Of a DNA stretch of 36,944 nucleotides, positions 16,818-24,263 are shown piece after piece; positions within the stretch are counted from its first letter, which is position 1, and every line of letters starts with the position of its first letter. Origin of the DNA: Solirubrobacterales bacterium (lineage in GTDB: Bacteria; Actinomycetota; Thermoleophilia; Solirubrobacterales; Solirubrobacteraceae); the NCBI GenBank assembly GCA_003165655.1, contig PMOY01000361.1:1-36944 (forward strand). Direction: 5' to 3'. The translations under genes were made by a program, and so were the position numbers. Under the pieces are notes generated by a model, which made no database searches, was not told the DNA's origin, and worked only from the letters and a program-made list of their open reading frames with translations.

Positions 16818-17609
16818 TCAGCGGTGGTTGAACACCGGCTCGCGCTCCTCGAAGTGCGCCTGGATGGCCTCTTTGTGGTCTTCGGAATAGAGCGATACCC
16901 GTTCAAGCTCCGCAGCGAACTCGAAGACGCCCGCTCCGAGCAGCTCCGCGACCTTGGCAAAGATCCGCTTGGTCCCGCGGATCGCCTGGCCCGGACCATC
17001 GGCCAGCTGACGCGCAATCGCTGTCGCCCGGATGAGCACTTCGTCTCGCGGCAAGACCTCGTTGATGAGCCCGATCTGGAGGGCACGCTCGGCGGGCATG
17101 GGCTCTCCGGTGAGCAGGTGGTAGCGGGCAGCCGGAAACCCCGCGTTGAGCGCCCACATGAGCGCCCCGCCGTCGCCGGCCGTGATGCCCGCCTTCACAT
17201 GCGGGTCCATGATGTCGATGCCCTCACCGGCGATGATGATGTCCGAGTTCACCGCGATGGTCGCGCCGACGCCGACGCAGTTGCCGTTCAGGGCAGCGAT
17301 CAGGGGCTTATCGAGGGACAGGATGTTTTGGACGAGGCGACGAACCGTGCGGAAAACGTCGTCGTACTCTCGTGGATGTAGGTCGCGGATGTAGCTGACG
17401 TCGCCGCCTCCGCAGAATGCGTCCCCCGCGCCGGTGATGACGATGACGTAGACGTCGTCATCACCACCCAGGAGGTAGAAGGCCTCCGCGAGCTGCTCGT
17501 GCAGTCGGCCGTTCATCGCGTTGCCGGTCTCAGGGATGTTGAGCGTGAGCGTCGCGACGTGATCGTCGACATCGACCAGCAGCGTCTCTAGGTCGCTGTA
17601 GACCGCCAT
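16818..17609 (-). CDS. Enoyl-CoA hydratase/isomerase (crotonase family)
   Basis: A 263-residue crotonase-fold protein. The first oxyanion-hole region is ITGAGDAFCGGGDVSYIRD, the second is LNGNCVGVGATIAVNSDIIIAG, and the helix after it has AGITAGDGGALMW. In classical hydratases two glutamates act; here the second position falls near HVKAGITAGD and at least one of them seems replaced, so isomerase, hydrolase or ring-cleaving activity is as likely as hydration. It acts on a CoA thioester, probably downstream of the ligases in the island. The ATG at 17609 is chosen because AGGAGAAGG lies just before it; the ORF-track start is upstream, within operator DNA. A perfect palindromic operator is 31 bp upstream. 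Confidence 0.92.
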   Translation of the reverse strand: MAVYSDLETLLVDVDDHVATLTLNIPETGNAMNGRLHEQLAEAFYLLGGDDDVYVIVITGAGDAFCGGGDVSYIRDLHPREYDDVFRTVRRLVQNILSLDKPLIAALNGNCVGVGATIAVNSDIIIAGEGIDIMDPHVKAGITAGDGGALMWALNAGFPAARYHLLTGEPMPAERALQIGLINEVLPRDEVLIRATAIARQLADGPGQAIRGTKRIFAKVAELLGAGVFEFAAELERVSLYSEDHKEAIQAHFEEREPVFNHR

Positions 17610-17639
17610 TGCCTTCTCCTGACCTCGTGGGATAAAACA

Positions 17640-17653
17640 ACCAAGCGCTTGGT
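17640..17653. promoter_or_regulatory. KstR2-like operator, site 5 (perfect palindrome)
   Basis: ACCAAGCGCTTGGT is perfectly self-complementary and matches at all fixed positions the KstR2 consensus AnCAAGnnCTTGnT as I remember it. It is immediately upstream of the enoyl-CoA hydratase gene. Confidence 0.75.
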
Positions 17654-17704
17654 CGAGCCTATCAACGCGGCGCCGGAGCGTCAACGCTCGAAGGGACGCA
17701 TTGG

Positions 17705-17720
17705 CCCACCGATCGGTGGG
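17705..17720. promoter_or_regulatory. Second perfect palindrome CCCACCGATCGGTGGG
   Basis: A 16-bp perfect inverted repeat between the divergent enoyl-CoA hydratase and ligase genes. Its internal spacing does not fit the ACCA/TGGT pattern, so it may bind another regulator or be fortuitous. Confidence 0.3.
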
Positions 17721-17740
17721 TTGATTATGATCCGACGCCG

Positions 17741-17757
17741 ACCAACCGGCGGTTGGT
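17741..17757. promoter_or_regulatory. Variant operator, site 6 (half-sites three bases further apart)
   Basis: ACCAACCGGCGGTTGGT is a perfect 17-bp inverted repeat with half-sites like those of the other operators but an odd three-base centre. It is 60 bp upstream of the ligase start. Confidence 0.45.
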
Positions 17758-17816
17758 CATTCAGGTCGTCTACCTCCAGACGGAGCCAGACTCATGACCC
17801 AGCGCCCCAGGACGCA

Positions 17817-19594
17817 ATGACGGCCACGTCTCGGACGCACCCGGGCGGCTGGGCTGAGTCGATCACGATTGGCGACCTCCTGCTTCGGAGCGCATCGCAA
17901 CGCGGGTCGGCCGACGCCGTCGTCTTTCCCGAGGAGCGCCTCGCCTACGTCGAGCTCGCGGCGCGCGCAAGGCAGCTGGCGCGCGGGCTCATCGGGCTCG
18001 GCGTCTGCCCTGGCGAGCACGTCGGCGTGCTGATGGCCAACAGCCCCGAGTGCATCGCCGCCATTTACGCCGTCGCCCTGGCGGGAGCAGCCGTGGTCCC
18101 GATCAACACGCGATATCGCGCGGTCGAGCTGCCATACGTCATCACCCATGCTGATCTCGCAGCGATCATCACCAGCGACCGCATCGACGAGCACGTCGAC
18201 CTGCTCGGACTGATCCAGGGCGCGCTGCCCGCCCTCGCTGATGCGTCCGAGCCCGGTCGCCTCGCGCTCGGGTCTGCTGCACCGCGACTGAGGGCCGTCG
18301 TGGTCTTAGGGGCGCGACGGAGCCCGGGCACGGTGGATGAGGCGCGGCTGCTCAGCCTGGCCGAAGGTGTCGGTGAGGAGGAGCTCGATCGCCGCCGCAG
18401 CGGTGTCCGCGTGCGCGGGACCGCGGTGGTGCTCTACACCTCCGGCACGACGTCCCAGCCGCGTGGATGCATCCTGACCCACGAGGCTCTGGTCCGCGCC
18501 TGGACCGAAGTGGGGAGGATCTTGCGGATGGGACCGCAGGATCGCTGCTGGGCGCCATGTCCACTGTTCCATCTCGGGGCTGTCGGGCCCCTGTTGATGT
18601 GCGCCGCTCACGGTGCCGCGTTTCTGTCAGACACGTTCTTCGACCCCGAGCGCGCGCTCGAGCTCATTGAACGCGAGCGGGCGACCATCCTGTATCCCGC
18701 TTATCCCCCGATCACGCAGGCCGTGCTCACGCATCCGACGTTCTCCCGCACCGACCTGAGCACCGCGCGCGCGATCGTCAATGTCGCTCCACCCGATTCG
18801 CTGCGCCAAATGCAGGCTGCGCTTCCCAAGGTGATCCAGCTATCGCTGTACGGGCTGACGGAGGGCGGGGCGCAATCACCTACAACCGGCTCGACGACGA
18901 CCTCGACGTGCGCGTGGGAACCTGCGGCACGCCGCTCCCTGGATCCGAGGTGCGGATCGTCGATCCCGAGACCGACGCGGACCAGCCAGCCGACGGCGAG
19001 GGCGAGATCCTCATTCGCGGTGTGACCGTCTGTGAGGGCTACTACCGGGATCCTGAGAAGACGGCGGCGCAGTTCGATCGGTGCGGCTGGTTCCACACCG
19101 GCGATCGGGGATCGCTCGATCCGGAGGGTCACTTGCGGTTCCTCGGCCGCCTCAAGGACATGCTGAAAGTGGGTGGCGAGAACGTCGCCCCGGCGGAGAT
19201 CGAGTCGCATCTGAGTCTGCACCCGGCGGTCAAGCTGGTGGTGGTCGTTGGCGTCCCCGACGACAGACTCGAGGAGGTTCCGGCCGCATTTGTCGAGCTC
19301 ATCCCTGGTCGCGCGGTCAGCGCGCACGACCTGCGCGAGCACTGCACCGGCCAGATCGCCCGATTCAAGGTCCCCCGGTACATACGCTTCGTCAGCGAAT
19401 GGCCGATGTCTGCGACCAAGGTACAGAAGGACCCGCTGCGCGAGCGACTGCTCGAAGAGCTTCGGGCCGAGCGTGTCGGGGCCGGCACGCTGGTCGGCGA
19501 AGGTGCGGTGCCGCTGGATGACCAGGCGGCGCTGCCGGTGGACGCCGAGACGACGGTTGACAAGCACCGCGCGGCGAGTAGGATCGACCGCTAG
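17817..19594 (+). pseudogene. AMP-forming acyl-CoA ligase, second copy, split by a one-base frameshift
   Basis: The 5' frame (17817 on) has the adenylate-forming motifs LYTSGTTSQPRGC (206-218) and LYGLTEGG (344-351), then turns to nonsense. The 3' frame continues with ITYNRLDDD, CGTPLPG, WFHTGDRGSLDPEGHLRFLGRLKDMLKVGGENV and the lysine region SATKVQKDP. Adding one G to the run at 18867-18870 restores LTEGGGAITYNRLDDD, exactly what the family shows, giving about 592 residues. Everything else is intact, so this is either a very recent inactivation or a homopolymer sequencing error. The ATG at 17817 is used; a weak CAGGA precedes it. The enzyme would make an acyl-CoA. The gene is followed after 42 bp by the second FAD oxidoreductase. 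Its last 35 or so residues form an unusual acidic tail. Confidence 0.85.
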
Positions 19595-19596
19595 CA

Positions 19597-19610
19597 ACCA
19601 AACGATCGGT
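19597..19610. promoter_or_regulatory. KstR2-like operator, site 7
   Basis: ACCAAACGATCGGT lies in the 42-bp gap between the frameshifted ligase and the FAD oxidoreductase. It fits the pattern with one mismatched pair and suggests that the flavoprotein gene can be controlled independently of the ligase. Confidence 0.55.
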
Positions 19611-19636
19611 CGATCAACGACCAAGAGGGGAGACCT

Positions 19637-21007
19637 ATGAAGTACGACGTCATCGTGGTCGGCGCCGGTACGGCCGGATTGGTCGCCGGGTCGCTGCTGG
19701 CCAAGGAGGGCAGGCGCGTGGCGATAGTGGAGAGTCACCGCTACCTCGGTGGCCGGGCGATGTCCCATCGCCATCGCGGCCACGAGATCGGTCTGGGTTC
19801 GCATCTGGTCGAGGATCCGGGTGACAGCCTGTCGCGGGCGTGTGAGTACATCGGCGTGACGATGGAGCACAGCGAGCGGAGTGATTCGATGCCGTTCTGG
19901 GATCGCAATGGGTGGAAGCCGATTCAGGAGTTCTACGGGGGGGCGGCGAAACAGGGACTGAAGCGCTGCATCGAGGCGGTGACCGGGACTGAGTACAGCG
20001 AGTTGGACAACTGGGATCACGCGTCCTTGCGCGAGTGGATGGCGCAGTACACGAACGACGAGGGGGTGTTCCTGGTCTGGGAGGCAATTTCGGTGCTCGA
20101 GCAGATCACCTTCCGCTGGTGGGAGCACTCGGCGTCGGAGAACCTCTACACGCGGAAGCTCCATTACGAGAAGAAGCGGACCGCCGGCTACTCGTTCTGG
20201 CCGATGGGCGGCTGGGAGAAGCTATGGAACGAGATGGCCGAGTCGTTCACAGCGATGGGTGGAGAGGTCCTGCAACCGGAGACCGTCGAGCGCGTCGTGG
20301 TGGAGGAGCGTCAGGTCAAGGGCGTCGAGCTGCGCAATAAGGAGGATCGCGAGCGCCCCGGCACGTTCCTCGAGGCAGACCAGGTGGTGATCAACGCTCC
20401 GGTCTGGGACCTGTCGAAGCTGTTCGACGAGGGTGTTCTCCCCTGGGATCTGCAGCAGCGCATCCGTCTGCTCGCCAACAACCGCAACAAGGCCTGCTGG
20501 CTCGGTTATTGGATCGCGGCGAAGGAGCCGGTGATCGCCTCGAGCGAACGGGAGATGGCCTCGTTCTTCGCCACGCCGCGAACCGGCATGCCCGGGTTCA
20601 CGCTCAACTTCACCGGCTATGACCCGAGCATCTCTCCCGAGGGCGAGTACCTGACCTGTTTCGGTGCGGCGTTCGACGCGACCGAGCACTACGGTGACCG
20701 TCAGTGGTACGACTCGATGTTCAAGAAGCTGTGGTTGGACGTCGAGGACATGCTGCCGGCGGCGAAGCACGCACTGTGGAAGAAGCCGCACATCGTCACG
20801 ACGTACGGTGTGATCTGTAAGCCGGGCCTCGTGGGCTCGGTCCGGCCCGATACCTATGTGCGTGGCCTCGAGGGCGTGTGGTTGACGGGCGACACGACAC
20901 GAGCGCGCGGGATCGGGATCGACAAGGCAGCGCGCTCGGGAATCACCGCGGCCGAGGCCGTCCTCGGCAAGCGCCTGCCGTTCTTCGCCGACACGGTGCG
21001 TTACTGA
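19637..21007 (+). CDS. FAD-dependent oxidoreductase, phytoene-desaturase-like, second copy
   Basis: A 456-residue CrtI/amine-oxidase-type flavoprotein, paralogous to the one at 11736. The FAD fold VVGAGTAGLVAGSLLAKEG is at the N-terminus, followed by YLGGRAM; the C-terminal FAD-contact motif is GVWLTGDTTRARGIGIDKAARSG. GAGGGGAG precedes the ATG at 19637. The shared WWEHSASENLY and YSFWPMGGW stretches distinguish this pair from carotenoid desaturases and mark a separate subfamily. It is adjacent to an acyl-CoA ligase, as the first copy is, so it may desaturate a CoA-activated or hydroxylated ring or chain; this is inference. An operator lies just upstream. Confidence 0.88.
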   Translation: MKYDVIVVGAGTAGLVAGSLLAKEGRRVAIVESHRYLGGRAMSHRHRGHEIGLGSHLVEDPGDSLSRACEYIGVTMEHSERSDSMPFWDRNGWKPIQEFYGGAAKQGLKRCIEAVTGTEYSELDNWDHASLREWMAQYTNDEGVFLVWEAISVLEQITFRWWEHSASENLYTRKLHYEKKRTAGYSFWPMGGWEKLWNEMAESFTAMGGEVLQPETVERVVVEERQVKGVELRNKEDRERPGTFLEADQVVINAPVWDLSKLFDEGVLPWDLQQRIRLLANNRNKACWLGYWIAAKEPVIASSEREMASFFATPRTGMPGFTLNFTGYDPSISPEGEYLTCFGAAFDATEHYGDRQWYDSMFKKLWLDVEDMLPAAKHALWKKPHIVTTYGVICKPGLVGSVRPDTYVRGLEGVWLTGDTTRARGIGIDKAARSGITAAEAVLGKRLPFFADTVRY

Positions 21008-21026
21008 CGCGTCAGCGCCTGTCACA

Positions 21027-21040
21027 ACCAAACATTTGGT
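21027..21040. promoter_or_regulatory. KstR2-like operator, site 8 (upstream of the regulator gene)
   Basis: ACCAAACATTTGGT, within CAACC and GGTTG arms (21025-21042), is a nearly perfect palindrome; the centre is CA instead of CG. It is 42 bp upstream of the TetR gene, the expected place for autoregulation. CATACT (21070-21075) is a possible -10 seven bases before the GTG start. Confidence 0.7.
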
Positions 21041-21082
21041 TGACACTCTTGGCTATCCCGGGCTTCTGACATACTGGGTAGC

Positions 21083-21784
21083 GTGAGCGAGGTATCTGCC
21101 GCGGTCGCCCTGTCGCTTCCCGAGCGCAGGGCAGCTGCTTTAAGGAAGGGCAAGACCGACGATACGTCGCGCACGCGCCGGCGGAGGAAGCGCGACGAGG
21201 AGGTTCTCAACGCCGCGGCCAAGGTGTTCTCCGAGCGAGGCTATTCGGATGCGTCCGTGCAGGACGTGGCGGACGAGCTCGGGATCTTGAAGGGGAGCCT
21301 GTATCACTACATTCGCACGAAGGAAGATCTTCTGTTCTGGCTCCTTGAAGAGGTTCACCGTGACGTCGAGGAGATTCTCGACGAGATCGCCGAGATGGAC
21401 GGCGTCAACCCGTTGGAGCAACTTGACCTCTACGTCCGCCGACAGGTTGTGTACAACCTCGAGAACCTGAAGAGGATCTCGATCTACTACCAGGATCTCG
21501 ATCGTCTGAGTGAGCCACGCCGCAAGCACATCATCGAACGGCGGGCGGAGCACGACCGCTTCATCACCAGCCTCATCTCCGATGCCCAGGCGCAGGGACT
21601 TGCCAATCCTGATCTTGATCCTCGGCTCCTGAGCAACTGCCTCTTCGCCACGATCATCTGGACGTATCGCTGGTACAAGCCGCGGGGTCGGGCGAGTCGC
21701 GAGGCGGTCGCCGACGTGTGCGCGAAGTTTGCTCGGGCCGGCATCGGCGGCGCCCCGGCAATCGAAGCGACAAGCGCCAGCTAG
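21083..21784 (+). CDS. TetR-family regulator resembling KstR2
   Basis: A 233-residue TetR protein. A basic, probably flexible N-terminus of about 35 residues precedes the helix-turn-helix (VQDVADELGILKGSLYHYIRTKEDLL). The ligand domain has ISIYYQDLDRLSEPR and PDLDPRLL followed by IIWTYRWYKPRG, which resemble KstR2 of mycobacteria (GILSGSLYHH, IYQDEAKRL, PDLD and VRWYRPGG, from memory). KstR2 represses genes for the last steps of sterol ring breakdown and is released by a CoA thioester. The gene has an operator upstream and is the only regulator inside the island, so it is the best candidate to bind all eight sites. The GTG at 21083 has no good ribosome-binding site and may be leaderless. The ORF converges with the next operon. 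Confidence 0.9.
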   Translation: MSEVSAAVALSLPERRAAALRKGKTDDTSRTRRRRKRDEEVLNAAAKVFSERGYSDASVQDVADELGILKGSLYHYIRTKEDLLFWLLEEVHRDVEEILDEIAEMDGVNPLEQLDLYVRRQVVYNLENLKRISIYYQDLDRLSEPRRKHIIERRAEHDRFITSLISDAQAQGLANPDLDPRLLSNCLFATIIWTYRWYKPRGRASREAVADVCAKFARAGIGGAPAIEATSAS

Positions 21785-21825
21785 GGCCCGCGGCCGTTCG
21801 GACCCGGCGCCCACTCCGCCGTGGA

Positions 21826-22725
21826 TCACAGCCTGATCCCGGCCGTCCCCTCGAGCACCTCGATCAGCGCCGCGAAGTCATCCTCGCCGTAACCGCGGCC
21901 GGTCGCGGCCGTGAGGATCTCACGCGCGTAGGCCGCGGACGGGAACGGCGCTCCGAGCGCCTTGCCTTCCCCGAGGCAAAGATTGACGTCCTTGAGCATG
22001 TGCTCGGTCTTGAACAGCGTGGCGTAATCGTGGTTGCGCATCGGCCCGGCCTTGAGCTCGAGCATCGTCGAGGATCCGGCGCCCGCCGCGACCACCTTCG
22101 TGAGCGCGTCGAGGTCGACCCCGGCGCGCTTGGCGACGAGCAGCGCCTCGCCCACGGCCGCGGCGTTGATCGCCGCGAGGGCGTTGTTGATGAGCTTCAC
22201 CATCTGGCCATGGCCGAGGGGTCCGGCGTGGACGATCAGCGACCCCATCGCCTCGAGCACCGGGCGGGCACGGTCGAAGTCGCCGGTCGTGCCGCCGGCC
22301 ATGATCGTGAGGGAGCCGTCCTGCGCCTTCGGGGAGGAGCCGGTGACGGGGGCGTCGACCAGGTGAACGCCGTGGGTGGCGAGGGCCTCACCGATCGTTC
22401 GCGTCGCCGTAGGGCCGATCGTCGAGCAGTCGATGCACAGCAGGCCTGGCCGGGCACCTTCGACGGCGCCGGCGGCACCGAGCAGCACCTGCTCGACCTG
22501 GGGACCGTCGACGACCATCGTGACGACAACGTCGCTCGCCGCGGCGGCCTGCGCCGGCGTGTCGGCGAGCGCCGCGCCGTGCTCGGTGGCGAATGCCTCC
22601 GCCTTCGCCCGGGTTCGGTTCCAGACCGTCAGCGCAAAGCCCGCCCGGCTCAGGTTGGCGGCCATGCGCGAGCCCATGATCCCGAGTCCGAGGAAGGCAA
22701 TGCGGTCAGGCACGGGGGACATCAT
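21826..22725 (-). CDS. NAD(P)-dependent 3-hydroxyisobutyrate-dehydrogenase-like protein
   Basis: A 299-residue beta-hydroxyacid dehydrogenase. The dinucleotide motif FLGLGIMGSRMAANL is at 11-25, the substrate loop DAPVTGS at 124-130, and the catalytic lysine is Lys177 in GQMVKLINN. NRTRAK after beta-2 suggests NADP preference. Such enzymes oxidise 3-hydroxyisobutyrate, tartronate semialdehyde-type or related hydroxyacids. The ATGATG start overlaps the TGA of the hyuB gene, so it is the third gene of a translationally coupled operon with the hydantoinase-like subunits. In that setting it may reduce or oxidise a product of the hydrolase. The neighbouring TetR island ends convergently here and carries no operator for this operon. 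Confidence 0.93.
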   Translation of the reverse strand: MMSPVPDRIAFLGLGIMGSRMAANLSRAGFALTVWNRTRAKAEAFATEHGAALADTPAQAAAASDVVVTMVVDGPQVEQVLLGAAGAVEGARPGLLCIDCSTIGPTATRTIGEALATHGVHLVDAPVTGSSPKAQDGSLTIMAGGTTGDFDRARPVLEAMGSLIVHAGPLGHGQMVKLINNALAAINAAAVGEALLVAKRAGVDLDALTKVVAAGAGSSTMLELKAGPMRNHDYATLFKTEHMLKDVNLCLGEGKALGAPFPSAAYAREILTAATGRGYGEDDFAALIEVLEGTAGIRL

Positions 22726-24263
22726 CGCGCTTCTGGCGGCAGGGGCGAGCCGTGAGCCGTGGCTGCTGCGTCACGGCTCCGATCAACGGGGTCGCCGTAC
22801 CCGCCGCCGCCGGGCGTCTCGATCCGCAGTCGCTGGCCGGGAGCGAGCTCGCCGACCACCTTCGCCGGCAGCTCCTCGCCGTCGAGCGAGTTTCGCCCCG
22901 GCTTCCCGGGCGACCCGCCGGCCGCGCCGGTGGGGGCGTGGCGGCGGCGCTCGGTGATCAGCGAGTAGCGCAGCGGCGCCAGCGCCTCGAGCTCGCGGAG
23001 CACTCCGTCGCCGCCGCGGAACCTCCCGGCGCCGCCCGTCCCGCGCCTGAGCTCATAGCGGGTCACGCGCAGCGGGAACTCGAGCTCGAGCGCCTCGATT
23101 GGGGTGTTGAGCGTGTTGCTCATCGCCACGTGCACGCCGCTGGGCCCATCCGCGTCGGGGCAGGCGCCCTGGCCGCCGCCGATCGTCTCGTAGTACGCGA
23201 GCTGCTCTGACCCGAGCGTGAGATTGTTCATCGTCCCCTGACCGAGCGCGCGCCCGAACGCGCCGAGGACCACGTCGGCGACGCGCGATGATGTCTCGAC
23301 GTTGCCCGCCGCGACGGCGGCCGGGGAGCGCGCGTTCAGGATCGAGCCGTCGGGGGCACGCACGTGGACCGGGCGGTACGCGCCGGCGCTCGGCGGGATG
23401 TCGGGGTCGGTCAACACGCGGATCGCGAAGTAACAGGCCGATCGGGTGACGGCGAGGGGACAATTCAGGTTGCCCTCGTGCTGGACGGCGCTGCCGGTGA
23501 AGTCGAGCGTCACCTCCTCGCCGCGAATCGTCGCCGTGAGCACGATCTCGAGGTCGCCCGCCTGAGTCTCGAGCACGTCGCGGGCGGTTCGCGTCCCGTC
23601 GCCGAGCGCGCGGATGCATGCACGGGTGCGCCGCTCCGCATAGTCGAGCACGGCGGCGAACGCCTCACGCAGCGTCGCGCCGCCGGCCTTGTCATGCAGC
23701 TCGGCGACGCGGCGCGCTCCGGCGCGGCCTGCCGCCAGCTGCGCCCGGAGGTCGGCGCGGCGCTGAGCGGGCTGGCGCATCATCTCGCTGAGCTCTTCGA
23801 TCGCGCTGTCGTCGAGGACGCGAGGGGCGATCACCACGCCTTCGTCCTCGAGCGTATGGCTGTCCGCCGGCATCGAGCCGGGCGTCGGCCCGCCGACGTC
23901 GGCATGGTGGGCACGGCTGGCGGCGAAGGCGATCAGCGCGTCGCCGGCGAACACCGGGAGGATCACCGTGATGTCGGGCAGATGGGTTCCGCCGGCGTAC
24001 GGGTCGTTGAGGATCCACGGGCGGCCGGGGGCGTGGTCCTCGTCGAGCACCGCGGCCACGGCCGCGGGCATCGCGCCGAGGTGGACGGGGATGTGCTCGG
24101 CCTGCATGACCATCTCTCCGGAGGGCTCGAACAGCGCCGTCGAGGCGTCGCGGCGCTCCTTGATGTTCGCCGAGTGGGCGGAGCGGACGAGCACAGCTCC
24201 CATCTCATCGCAGATCGCCCGCAGCCCGCCGGTGAGGACCTGGAGCTCGATCGGATCGATCAT
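22722..24263 (-). CDS. hyuB: Hydantoinase B / oxoprolinase-family subunit
   Basis: A 513-residue protein of the HyuB family, partner of HyuA. Diagnostic stretches are DPIELQVLTGGLRAICDEMG at the start, SANIKERRDASTALF, HIPVHLGAMP, LNDPYAGGTHLPDITV, RAHHADVGGPTPGSM, TGSAVQHEGNLNCP and a C-terminal RRGTGGAGRFRGGDG and PGGGGYGDP. The ORF track extends the frame far upstream to 25382, but the real start is the ATG at 24263, which overlaps the hyuA stop as ATGA; the added part is an off-frame shadow of hyuA. HyuA/HyuB complexes cleave hydantoins or 5-oxoproline, or carboxylate ketones, using ATP. Which of these applies cannot be told from sequence. Confidence 0.93.
   Translation of the reverse strand: MIDPIELQVLTGGLRAICDEMGAVLVRSAHSANIKERRDASTALFEPSGEMVMQAEHIPVHLGAMPAAVAAVLDEDHAPGRPWILNDPYAGGTHLPDITVILPVFAGDALIAFAASRAHHADVGGPTPGSMPADSHTLEDEGVVIAPRVLDDSAIEELSEMMRQPAQRRADLRAQLAAGRAGARRVAELHDKAGGATLREAFAAVLDYAERRTRACIRALGDGTRTARDVLETQAGDLEIVLTATIRGEEVTLDFTGSAVQHEGNLNCPLAVTRSACYFAIRVLTDPDIPPSAGAYRPVHVRAPDGSILNARSPAAVAAGNVETSSRVADVVLGAFGRALGQGTMNNLTLGSEQLAYYETIGGGQGACPDADGPSGVHVAMSNTLNTPIEALELEFPLRVTRYELRRGTGGAGRFRGGDGVLRELEALAPLRYSLITERRRHAPTGAAGGSPGKPGRNSLDGEELPAKVVGELAPGQRLRIETPGGGGYGDPVDRSRDAAATAHGSPLPPEAR

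Noticed and set aside
17649-19025. Ligase starting at 17649 as in the ORF track
   Set aside because: The added N-terminus spans two operator palindromes and has no family similarity; the ATG at 17817 gives the usual start.
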